Below are positions 1 through 6,816 of a stretch of DNA of 18,385 bases, in pieces. Made by a program: the position numbers and the translations under genes. The stretch covers positions 1 through 18,385 of the forward strand of contig JBBRUG010000089.1 of assembly GCA_038247995.1 (NCBI GenBank), in the 5' to 3' direction. The DNA comes from JBBRUG01 sp038247995. GTDB lineage: Bacteria > Chloroflexota > Chloroflexia > Chloroflexales > Chloroflexaceae. How positions within the stretch are numbered: the stretch's first letter is position 1; the number at the start of each line of letters is the position of its first letter. Under the pieces are notes generated by a model. It did not search any database, was not told the origin of the DNA, and worked only from the letters and a program-made list of their open reading frames with translations.

Positions 1-2
1 AG

Positions 3-1481
3 GAAGGAGTTTTTCGCGATTATCACGCTCCGCGGAGCGACGAACTGCTTGTTTCGCCGAAACGCTTTCTTGGATCGCGCATCGAGCAGGTGCTGCCGCC
101 GGAGGTCGCCCTGCGCACCCGTCAGGCGATGGATGCCTTGCACCATACCGGTACGTTACAGATCTTCGACTATAGCATTGAGCGTGAAGGCGCGTGTTAT
201 GTCTATGAGGCACGCCTGGCCAGCGTCGAGAATGAGGGCATTTTAGTGATGGCGCGTGATGTCACCGAAATGCGCCGCAGCACCGATACTTTGCGCCAAG
301 CCAAAGAGCGCGCCGAGGCCGCCGACCGCGCCAAGTCGATGTTTGTCGCGCAGATGAGCCACGAAATTCGCACGCCGCTGAATGCCGTGATCGGCATGGT
401 CGAGCTATTGCTCGAAACACCGCTAAGCGCTGAACAGCGTGAATACGCCGCCATGATCAACACCGGCGGCCAGAGCTTGCTGGCGATCATTAATGATATT
501 CTCGATCTGGCTCGGATCGAAGCGGGGCGGATCGATCTCGACATGCAGCCGTTCGGGTTGGCCGAATGTTTGGAGGAAAGCCTGGATCTGGTACGGCATA
601 CCGCCCTGGAAAAAGGCCTGAGACTCCATAGTGTCGTGGCCGACGATCTGCCGAAACAAGTGCTGGGCGATGCGCCGCGGCTGCGTCAGATCATTGTGAA
701 TTTGTTGGCCAATGCGATCAAATTTACCGAGTCCGGCGCCGTAACACTTAGTGCAACCTGCTCAGATCACACCACCGATCAGGCAACCGTAACCATCAGC
801 GTGAGCGATACGGGAATTGGGATCGCCCCCGAACAGATCGATGCAATCTTCGCGCCCTTTGTCCAGGCCGATGGGAGCATCTCACGGCGGTACGGCGGCA
901 CCGGTCTGGGCCTTACGATCAGCCGCCAGCTTACCGCACTGATGCACGGCACCCTGCAGGGTACCAGCACACCGGGACACGGCTCGACCTTCACGCTAAT
1001 TATTCCCTTGAGGACGCTCGACCGCTCTGCGGCGCCGACCGATGCTGCGCTCAGGGAACTGTCGGTTCTAACCCCAGGAAATGGAGCGCAACCGGAAGCG
1101 ACCGGGCCGAACCACTTTTTGATTGTCGAGGATAATCCGATCAACCAGGAAGTGCTCCGCCATATGCTCCTGCGGCTCGGTTACTCCTGCGATATCGTCG
1201 CTAGCGGCGCCGCTGCACTTGAGGCACTGCAAATCAGATCTTACCCAATTGTTCTGATGGACGTGCAGATGCCTGAGCTTGACGGTCTCGCCACAACCCA
1301 GATCATTCGCGCACTAGGGGATCAGATCATTCAACCGGTGATTATCGCGGTAACTGCATCAGCGTTGACCGGGGATCGCGAACGATATCTTGCGACTGGA
1401 ATGGATGCGTATCTCAGTAAACCGATCAGCCTCACTGCCTTGCAAGATGTTGTGCACCATGTCACAAGGCACAAGAGTTAG
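3..1481 (+). CDS. PAS-containing hybrid histidine kinase (5' end outside window)
   Basis: The reading frame is open from the first bases, so the start lies upstream; GTG at 90 is only an internal codon. 492 residues are visible, numbered here from the codon at 3. Residues 1-90 look like the end of a PAS domain (FRDYHAP, then an LVMARDVTE-type exit strand) followed by a short coiled linker. A HisKA domain follows with phospho-accepting His120 in MSHEIRTPLNAVIGM. The HATPase has an N box (NLLANAIKF), G1 (DTGIGI), F box (FAPFVQADGS) and G2 (GGTGLGLTI). The C-terminal receiver has the acidic pair in IVEDN, phospho-accepting Asp420 in LMDVQMPELDG and Lys473 in LSKP. All catalytic residues are present, so this is an active phosphorelay kinase. 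The signal is unknown because the sensor part is cut off. Its convergent neighbour also contains a receiver domain, but the layout does not prove that they are partners. Confidence 0.93.
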   Translation, partial: EGVFRDYHAPRSDELLVSPKRFLGSRIEQVLPPEVALRTRQAMDALHHTGTLQIFDYSIEREGACYVYEARLASVENEGILVMARDVTEMRRSTDTLRQAKERAEAADRAKSMFVAQMSHEIRTPLNAVIGMVELLLETPLSAEQREYAAMINTGGQSLLAIINDILDLARIEAGRIDLDMQPFGLAECLEESLDLVRHTALEKGLRLHSVVADDLPKQVLGDAPRLRQIIVNLLANAIKFTESGAVTLSATCSDHTTDQATVTISVSDTGIGIAPEQIDAIFAPFVQADGSISRRYGGTGLGLTISRQLTALMHGTLQGTSTPGHGSTFTLIIPLRTLDRSAAPTDAALRELSVLTPGNGAQPEATGPNHFLIVEDNPINQEVLRHMLLRLGYSCDIVASGAAALEALQIRSYPIVLMDVQMPELDGLATTQIIRALGDQIIQPVIIAVTASALTGDRERYLATGMDAYLSKPISLTALQDVVHHVTRHKS

Positions 1482-1514
1482 CAGCGCTGAAGGATTAGAC
1501 TCTAACGCTACTAA

Positions 1515-2486
1515 TCATTCGCCCCAAACAGGTAGCAGCGGCTGAATACGCTCGGGCAGTGTGACAAAAAAGTTGGGATCGAAGGCGAGGATAGCCCCAA
1601 CCGCTACGGCTAGCGCCAAAATGATCGCCGTAAGCCAGATCAACCAGGATGGAAGGCTGCGCGGGAGGCGCGGCCCGCCCAGCGCCGGCGGCGGCGCAAT
1701 CGGCTCGATGTAAAAGTTCTGCCGAAACTCCGCTAACACCTCCTCGGCGGGCATACCTAGATGCTCGGCATAGTTGCGCACCATCTGCAAGGCCACCGGC
1801 CCACGCGGCAGTAAGGTGAACTTCTCATCTTCCATTGCTTGCAAGTACGACATCCGAATCTTCAGATCGTTTTCGACCTGCACAAGCGTGTACTGCCGCC
1901 GCAAGCGTTCGCCACGTAAACTGGCGCCTAGGCCCTGCGGCAGATCGTCCGTCGCCGGGGTGGGTTCGCTGCGCGGCGGCAGCGGCGTACGCAGCAGCGC
2001 CAATTCCTCGGCTTCACTCATAAACACACTGCTTTGCTCAGGATCATCGCGACGGCGCGGTTTGGCCGGCGGTGGCGGAGCCGAACGGACCGCAGCACTG
2101 CGTAGTGGTGTGGCAACCGTTCCCAGCACAGGCACAGCAGCGGACAGACGCGCCCGTATGCGGGCCAGCAGTTCAGCCGAACGGTATGGTTTGGCGATAT
2201 AATCAACCGCGCCGGCTGCAAAGCCGCGCACCACATCTTCTTCGCGACCCGCCTGACTCAACACGATCACCGGCGCCTGAACCGCTAAACGCTCCAGCGC
2301 GTTCCAACCGGCGCCGCCGCCGGTCTGAACCTCTAGGAGCACCAGATCCGGTCGCTGTTCGGCAAACAGCGTTTCGGCATGATCCAGATCGCTGCTCTTA
2401 AGCACATCAAAGGCTGCGTCTGCGAGTTGCCGCGCCAGGCCGGCCAATAATGCCACGTCATCGTCTATAATGAGAATCGCCGTCAA
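1515..2486 (-). CDS. Pseudo-receiver / RodZ-like HTH membrane protein
   Basis: 323 residues from a TTG start at 2486. I chose this start because AAAGGAG lies 7 bases upstream and the receiver fold begins at residue 3; a longer open frame to 2582 adds no fold. Residues 3-115 form a CheY-like receiver with acidic pocket D8-D9-D10 and Lys99 in AKPY, but the usual phospho-acceptor Asp is Glu52 (LVLLEVQ). A Pro/Arg-rich linker follows (130-185). Residues 187-250 are a RodZ/HTH_25-type helix-turn-helix, residues 279-301 a single membrane helix, and only about 20 residues lie outside, so RodZ's C-terminal beta domain is missing. RodZ proteins link MreB to the cell wall, and related HTH-TM proteins occur widely. 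This one may be a membrane-tethered regulator or scaffold locked in an active-like state. Function is inferred; the domain order is clear. Confidence 0.85.
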   Translation of the reverse strand: MTAILIIDDDVALLAGLARQLADAAFDVLKSSDLDHAETLFAEQRPDLVLLEVQTGGGAGWNALERLAVQAPVIVLSQAGREEDVVRGFAAGAVDYIAKPYRSAELLARIRARLSAAVPVLGTVATPLRSAAVRSAPPPPAKPRRRDDPEQSSVFMSEAEELALLRTPLPPRSEPTPATDDLPQGLGASLRGERLRRQYTLVQVENDLKIRMSYLQAMEDEKFTLLPRGPVALQMVRNYAEHLGMPAEEVLAEFRQNFYIEPIAPPPALGGPRLPRSLPSWLIWLTAIILALAVAVGAILAFDPNFFVTLPERIQPLLPVWGE

Positions 2487-2634
2487 GCGGAGGCTCCTTT
2501 GCGCACTGAGCAGAGCACATGAACCACTGATGGCGCTGACCGGGTGGCTCGCTCCGCTCGCGCTATCATTGGACAAGCTCAATATTTCTGCCTACTGCTC
2601 ATGGCAGAACCGCGGGAAGGTCATTCGGGGCGAT

Positions 2635-2643
2635 ATTATACCA
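2635..2643 (-). promoter_or_regulatory. Extended -10 promoter candidate overlapping the mnmG start
   Basis: On the minus strand this reads TGG-TATAAT, a perfect extended -10. No good -35 is present 16-18 bases upstream, which extended -10 promoters can tolerate. Transcription would start near 2628, giving about 140 bases of leader to the receiver/HTH gene. The element touches the mnmG start codon at 2643, so the two divergent genes may interfere with each other. Sequence match only. Confidence 0.4.
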
Positions 2644-4703
2644 TGTCAATGCATACCTACTACGATATTATTGTCATCGGCGGCGGCCACGCCGGCTGTG
2701 AGGCGGCCCACGCCGCTGCCCAAATGGGTTGCCGCACCTTGCTGCTCACAATCGATCTCGACAAGCTCGGTCACATGTCGTGCAATCCGAGTATCGGCGG
2801 CCCGGCCAAAGGCCACCTCGTACGCGAGATCGATGCCATGGGCGGCCTGATCGGGCGGATCACCGACCGCAGCTTTATTCAGATTCGTACCCTGAACGAA
2901 AGTAAAGGGCCAGCGGTGCAATCGCTGCGCGCCCAGTGCGATAAACGGCTCTACGCGCAACTGATGAAGGCGACGCTGGAGAGCGTGCCCAACCTCGATC
3001 TGCGGCAGGCGATGGTGGAAAGAATCGAGCCGATGCAACAGGCAACAGGCAACAGGCAAGACGATGTTGCCGCTCAAGGCTCCGCCACGGCGCCTTATGC
3101 CTTTTGTATCTATACGCATACCGGTTTCACCTACCACGCGCGGGCGCTCGTGCTCACAACAGGCACGTTTCTGCGCGGCCGGGCAATCACCGGCCAGGCG
3201 CAGTGGGGCGCTGGGCGGGCAGGCGAGGCGCCGGCCATCGCGTTGGGCGAAGATCTCGCCAGCCTCGGCTTCCCGCTCGTGCGGCTGAAAACCGGTACAC
3301 CGCCGCGGATCAACGCCCGCTCGATCGACTTCAGCCTAAGCGAAGTGCAGCACGGGAGCAGCACGCCGTTGTATTTTGGGCATTATTATGCCGACGACAG
3401 ACCACCGACCACAGACGACAGTCTGATCATTGTCGATGACGGTCGTCCGTCGTCTGTCGTCCGTCGTCCCACTCCCGCTTACAGCGGCCCGCCTGCGCCC
3501 GTCTACCCCCACCCGATGCGCGCCGGTTGGCGGCCGCAACTGCCGTGCTACCTGGTGCATACCACGCCCGAGTTTCACGCGATTGTGCAGGCCAACCTCG
3601 ACCGGGCGCCGCTCTTCAGCGGAGTGATCGAAGGAGTTGGGCCGCGCTATTGCCCGAGTATCGAAGACAAGATCGTGCGCTTCGCCGACAAGGAGCGCCA
3701 CAGCATGTTCCTCGAACCCGAGGGCTGGGGCACCTACGAAGTGTATGTGCAGGGCTGTAATACCTCGCTGCCCGAAGATGTGCAATGGGCGATGTTACGC
3801 AGCATTCCCGCCCTGCGCAACGCCGAACTGCTCCGCGTCGGCTATGCGATCGAGTACGATGCCGTGGCCACGGGTGAAGTAGGCGCCGATTTGCAGGCCC
3901 GCCGGCTGCCGGGGCTATTCATGGCCGGCCAGATCAACGGCACCACCGGCTACGAAGAGGCCGCCGCCCAGGGCCTGATGGCCGGGATCAACGCCGCCCG
4001 CGCCGTACAGGGCGCTGCAGCCGTGATCCTCAGCCGGGCTGAGGCGTACATCGGCGTGCTGATCGACGATCTGGTCACCAAAGAGATCCGCGAGCCGTAC
4101 CGCATGTTCACCTCGCGCGCCGAACATCGGTTGCTGCTGCGCGACAATAACGCCGACCTGCGCCTGACGCCGCTTGCGGCCACGCTCGGCCTGGTAGACG
4201 CCGCCCGCGCCGCCGCCGTTGAGCAGAAGCGCGCCAGTACGCAGGCGCTCCACGAACACCTTGCCGGGCGGCGCGTCTTCCCATCAGCCGACACAAACGC
4301 CGTCCTCGGCACTGCCGGAATAGCCCCACTGAGCCAACCGGCGAGCGCCCTCGATCTGCTCAGCCGGCCGGCGGTGCGCTACAGCCAGCTGCAAGCCGCC
4401 CTCGATCTACCTGAAGCGCCGGATATGGCGATCGAACAGGTGGAGGTACAGGCCAAGTACGGTGGTTACATCGCCCGCCAGGAGCGCGAAGTGGCTCGCG
4501 TACGCAAGATGGAGACGCGGCGCATCCCCGCCGACTTCGACTACACTGTCCTGCCCGGCCTGCGCAATGAAGCCCGCCAGGTATTGCTGCGCTTCCGCCC
4601 GGCCACCCTCGGCCAGGCCGGCCGTCTCGCCGGGATCAACCCCGCCGATGTAGCGATCATCCTGTTTGCTCTCGAACGCACCGCCCGCCGCTCGCCCGCA
4701 TAA
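2643..4703 (+). CDS. mnmG: tRNA uridine-5-carboxymethylaminomethyl modification protein MnmG (GidA)
   Basis: 686 residues from ATG 2643 (MSMHTYYD); ATG 2649 is an alternative, and no clear ribosome site precedes either. With MnmE, MnmG uses FAD, NADH and methylene-THF to build the cmnm5 group on the wobble uridine of certain tRNAs. Visible family signatures are the Rossmann motif GGGHAG, NPSIGGPAKGH, KTGTPPRI, GPRYCPSIEDK with its conserved Cys, the FLEPEG segment and GQINGTTGYEEAAAQGL, plus the helical C-terminal domain. The protein is longer than the usual 620-650 residues. The excess lies mainly in two stretches encoded by heptamer repeats, residues 132-143 (in a beta-hairpin loop) and 251-276 (just before LPCYLVHT). 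The frame survives both, so the gene is probably functional. It is divergent from the receiver/HTH gene, and GC-rich hairpins follow its stop. Confidence 0.97.
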   Translation: MSMHTYYDIIVIGGGHAGCEAAHAAAQMGCRTLLLTIDLDKLGHMSCNPSIGGPAKGHLVREIDAMGGLIGRITDRSFIQIRTLNESKGPAVQSLRAQCDKRLYAQLMKATLESVPNLDLRQAMVERIEPMQQATGNRQDDVAAQGSATAPYAFCIYTHTGFTYHARALVLTTGTFLRGRAITGQAQWGAGRAGEAPAIALGEDLASLGFPLVRLKTGTPPRINARSIDFSLSEVQHGSSTPLYFGHYYADDRPPTTDDSLIIVDDGRPSSVVRRPTPAYSGPPAPVYPHPMRAGWRPQLPCYLVHTTPEFHAIVQANLDRAPLFSGVIEGVGPRYCPSIEDKIVRFADKERHSMFLEPEGWGTYEVYVQGCNTSLPEDVQWAMLRSIPALRNAELLRVGYAIEYDAVATGEVGADLQARRLPGLFMAGQINGTTGYEEAAAQGLMAGINAARAVQGAAAVILSRAEAYIGVLIDDLVTKEIREPYRMFTSRAEHRLLLRDNNADLRLTPLAATLGLVDAARAAAVEQKRASTQALHEHLAGRRVFPSADTNAVLGTAGIAPLSQPASALDLLSRPAVRYSQLQAALDLPEAPDMAIEQVEVQAKYGGYIARQEREVARVRKMETRRIPADFDYTVLPGLRNEARQVLLRFRPATLGQAGRLAGINPADVAIILFALERTARRSPA
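3036..3071 (+). repeat. Heptamer array CAACAGG x3 with inverted partner, inside mnmG
   Basis: Three exact CAACAGG units (3036-3056) are followed by a decayed fourth. GGCAACA (3048-3054) has an inverted copy TGTTGCC at 3065-3071, so the locus can form a hairpin. It is translated in frame into a Gln/Asn/Arg-rich loop of MnmG near residues 132-143, which E. coli MnmG lacks as far as I recall its sequence. Confidence 0.85.
3393..3469 (+). repeat. Inverted pair of heptamer arrays inside mnmG
   Basis: The left arm is four units, ACGACAG ACCACCG ACCACAG ACGACAG (3394-3421). About 20 bases follow, then a right arm of four units, GTCGTCC GTCGTCT GTCGTCC GTCGTCC (3442-3469). The arms are imperfect reverse complements, about 22 of 28 positions pairing, so a long stem is possible. 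It is translated as MnmG residues 251-276, rich in Asp, Pro and Arg, making up most of an insertion of roughly 35 residues before LPCYLVHT. Confidence 0.88.
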
Positions 4704-4724
4704 ATACCCCGCCACGTATGGACG

Positions 4725-4789
4725 CCGCCCGCCGCATGTAACGGGCGGGTCGCGACCCGTCTCTTCGCCCGCACCGTCACGTACGGGCG
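4725..4789. terminator. Cluster of GC-rich hairpins after mnmG
   Basis: Three overlapping or adjacent inverted repeats lie in the 220-base gap after mnmG. CCGCCCG (4725-4731) pairs with CGGGCGG (4742-4748), the palindrome CGGGTCGCGACCCG spans 4746-4759, and CGCCCG (4766-4771) pairs with CGGGCG (4784-4789). No T-run follows, so a classical intrinsic terminator is not proven. The tract may instead be a dispersed intergenic repeat. It separates mnmG from the nirK-like promoter. Confidence 0.45.
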
Positions 4790-4830
4790 CGTCGCCCCTT
4801 GCTGGTTGTCTTCCCACAACCCTCGTAGAT

Positions 4831-4846
4831 TGTGAGAATTGTCACA
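4831..4846. promoter_or_regulatory. CRP/FNR-type palindromic operator upstream of the nirK-like gene
   Basis: TGTGA (4831-4835), six bases, TCACA (4842-4846): a perfect match to the classical CRP-type consensus. It is centred 85 bases before the start codon. A -10-like TATGCT at 4869-4874 would put transcription start near 4881, with the site at about -42, the class II activator position. An alternative extended -10, TG-C-TACAGA at 4871-4879, is similar to the one before the rhodanese gene. The operator match is seen directly; the regulator and its effect are inferred. Confidence 0.6.
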
Positions 4847-4923
4847 TGCTTTACTAAAGACACCGACGTATGCTACAGACAGCGAACTGATTACAATCGC
4901 TCGTACCTCCAAAGGAGTAGCAT

Positions 4924-6312
4924 ATGCAACCGCTCACTTCCCGTCGCTTGTTCGCCGCTCTGCTCATGCTGGCGCTCGTTATGCCCATCCTAGCCAGCTG
5001 TGCCGACCAGACCGTCACCACTGGCGCCGGCGGCGGCGGAGTGGCCATGCCGCAATTGGCAGCGCCCGCCATCGTACCGGCCGCCGTCCTCGCCACAATC
5101 GAAGTGCGCGCCATCGATCTGGCCTTCGAGCCAACAACGATCGAGGTGGCCCAACCGGGGCGCTATCTGGTGCGCCTGATCAACGACGGCAACCTGCCCC
5201 ACGATATTGTGTTCGACGACGGGACGCGCATTATCGCCAACCCCGGCACAACCGCCGAAGGGGAAGTAGATTTTCCTGAAGGCGGCACCGGTTTCATCTG
5301 CTCAATCGCCGGCCATAAAGACGCCGGCATGATCGGCAAAGTAATTGTCGGGGGCGCCGCGCCTGCGGCTGCTGTTGCCCACAATGACGGACACGGCGGC
5401 CCGCTCGACACCCCGATCAAACCCGACCCGAACGCACCGCCCTACACGCTCTATCCGGCTGCCGCACCAAGCTTGAGCACCGGCACACTGCATGAGATCG
5501 AGCTTGTTACCGAAGAAAAACTGATGACGGTCGCCCCCGGCATTCAGCAGCGCGTCTGGACCTTTGGCGGCACCGTGCCCGGCCCGGTGTTGCGCGTAAA
5601 AGTCGGCGACACGGTACGCATCACCCTGACCAATCCGGCCGACAGTGAACTGCCTCACTCCGTCGATTTCCACGCCAGCCGTGTCGCGTGGAACGACGAG
5701 ATGACCGACATTATGCCTGGTGAGTCGAAGATCTACGAGTTCAAAGCCGAATACGCCGGCGTGTGGATGTATCACTGCGGTACAGGCCCGACCTTACACC
5801 ACATCGCCAACGGAATGTACGGCATGATTATTGTCGAACCAACTGAAGGGTTACCCCCGGTTGACAAAGAGTTTGTGCTGGTGCAGAGTGAATGGTACCT
5901 CGGCCCTCAAGGCGAGGTGAGCAGCCTGGCAAAGGCTGCCGCAGCGGCGCCGGCTCCCGACATGGTGGTCTTCAACGGCATTGCGAACCAGTACAAAGAC
6001 AACCCGTTGCAGGTAGAAGTAGACGAGCGCGTGCGGGTGTATGTACTTAACGCCGGCCCAAGCGTCGATAGCGCCTTCCACGTCGTCGGCACTGTTTTCG
6101 AAAGTGTGACCAAAGAAGGTGTCGTGCTGAACCGGGCAAACTCGGGGCATTGGGGCGCGCAGGCGGTTGATCTGGCCCCATCACAGGGCGCGATCGTCGA
6201 GTTCAGCTTCGCCGAAGAAGGCTTGTACCCGATCGTCACGCATGCCTTTAACTTTGTCGGACGCGGCGCACTCGGGCTGTTCCAGGCCGGTGACGGCGAC
6301 CCCCAGAATTAA
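4924..6312 (+). CDS. nirK: Three-cupredoxin lipoprotein, copper nitrite reductase (NirK-like)
   Basis: 462 residues; AAAGGAG at 4911-4917 sits 6 bases before ATG. A lipoprotein signal with lipobox LASC (Cys26) places it on the outer face of the membrane. Residues 57-145 are an extra N-terminal cupredoxin with a full type 1 copper set: His93, Cys126, His131, Met136. Residues 185-310 and 315-455 form the NirK body. It has type 1 ligands His245, Cys285, His293 and Met298 (AniA-like spacing), type 2 ligands His250, His284 and His440, and the catalytic pair Asp248 and His386. With every copper and catalytic residue present, reduction of nitrite to nitric oxide is likely, with the extra domain as a built-in electron donor, as proposed for N-terminally extended NirKs such as that of Hyphomicrobium denitrificans. 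A multicopper-oxidase-like role is a less likely alternative. It is the first gene of an apparent operon with two small membrane proteins, and a CRP-type operator lies upstream. Confidence 0.88.
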   Translation: MQPLTSRRLFAALLMLALVMPILASCADQTVTTGAGGGGVAMPQLAAPAIVPAAVLATIEVRAIDLAFEPTTIEVAQPGRYLVRLINDGNLPHDIVFDDGTRIIANPGTTAEGEVDFPEGGTGFICSIAGHKDAGMIGKVIVGGAAPAAAVAHNDGHGGPLDTPIKPDPNAPPYTLYPAAAPSLSTGTLHEIELVTEEKLMTVAPGIQQRVWTFGGTVPGPVLRVKVGDTVRITLTNPADSELPHSVDFHASRVAWNDEMTDIMPGESKIYEFKAEYAGVWMYHCGTGPTLHHIANGMYGMIIVEPTEGLPPVDKEFVLVQSEWYLGPQGEVSSLAKAAAAAPAPDMVVFNGIANQYKDNPLQVEVDERVRVYVLNAGPSVDSAFHVVGTVFESVTKEGVVLNRANSGHWGAQAVDLAPSQGAIVEFSFAEEGLYPIVTHAFNFVGRGALGLFQAGDGDPQN

Positions 6313-6320
6313 GTCGACCA

Positions 6321-6749
6321 ATGTATCTGCAAGCACAGGTCTTGATCAAGACAGCGCTCCTCCACTTGCTCGCCGCCGGGTTGCTCGGCGGCGGGCTTCT
6401 CGTGAGCACGGCATTTGGGAACGCCAGCCTCGCCCCGCTCCGGCCACTGCTCTATCATCTGCTTGCAGTTGGCTGGATCACCCAATTGATCGCAGGCGTA
6501 GCACTCTGGATGTTTCCACCCTTCAGCCGCGAACGCCCACGCGGTAACGAAGTACTGGGCTGGGTTGCTTATGGAGCACTCAATAGCGGCTTGATCTTGC
6601 GCGCCATCGCCGAACCGCTGCTGAGTTGGCGCCCCCAACCCTGGCAATCGATCATCTTAGCACTTTCCGGCATCCTTCAGGCGCTGGCGATCTGGCTGAT
6701 CGTGATCGCGCTCTGGCCGCGCATTAAGGGCCGTGGCGGTAAACGGTGA
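6321..6749 (+). CDS. Small four-helix membrane protein, COX1/NnrS-like (paralogue 1)
   Basis: 142 residues, starting 8 bases after the nirK-like stop with no obvious ribosome site, so probably translationally coupled. Four hydrophobic helices are visible (about 9-30, 43-64, 76-97 and 108-132). His46 opens the second helix, which continues GW-x2-Q-x3-GVALW-x2-P. The chain ends in ALWPRI. The same pattern occurs in the next gene, so the two are paralogues. A membrane His followed by G-W and ending W-x2-P recalls helices of heme-copper-oxidase subunit I and NnrS-type proteins, but I cannot assign a family with certainty. Its place beside a nitrite reductase suggests a role in nitric-oxide, heme or copper handling; that is inference. 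The stop codon lies inside a repeat tract beginning at 6737. Confidence 0.75.
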   Translation: MYLQAQVLIKTALLHLLAAGLLGGGLLVSTAFGNASLAPLRPLLYHLLAVGWITQLIAGVALWMFPPFSRERPRGNEVLGWVAYGALNSGLILRAIAEPLLSWRPQPWQSIILALSGILQALAIWLIVIALWPRIKGRGGKR

Positions 6750-6806
6750 AGCGGTAAAACGACCGTTTCGGCCTTCAGCCCTCAGCCTTCAGCCCTCAGC
6801 CTTCAG
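6737..6806 (+). repeat. Two heptamer arrays between the small membrane-protein genes
   Basis: The first array has CGGTAAA, CGGTGAA and, after one extra base, CGGTAAA (6737-6758), with AAACGGT (6741-6747) mirrored by ACCGTTT (6762-6768). The second array is five alternating units, CCTTCAG CCCTCAG CCTTCAG CCCTCAG CCTTCAG (6772-6806), without error. The first array supplies the stop codon of the upstream gene; the second ends at the AGAGGT ribosome site of the downstream gene. Confidence 0.9.
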
Positions 6807-6816
6807 AGGTATATCT

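Noticed and set aside
1493..1516. GATTAG...CTAATC inverted repeat between the convergent kinase and receiver/HTH genes
   Set aside because: Only a 6-bp AT-rich stem with a 12-base loop; too weak to call a terminator.
2544..2642. 33-codon upstream extension of mnmG
   Set aside because: The family begins about where YYDIIVIGGG does; the extension has no family match and overlaps the promoter region of the divergent gene.
2643..4703. mnmG as a pseudogene because of the repeat insertions
   Set aside because: Both insertions keep the frame, and all conserved blocks before and after them are intact.
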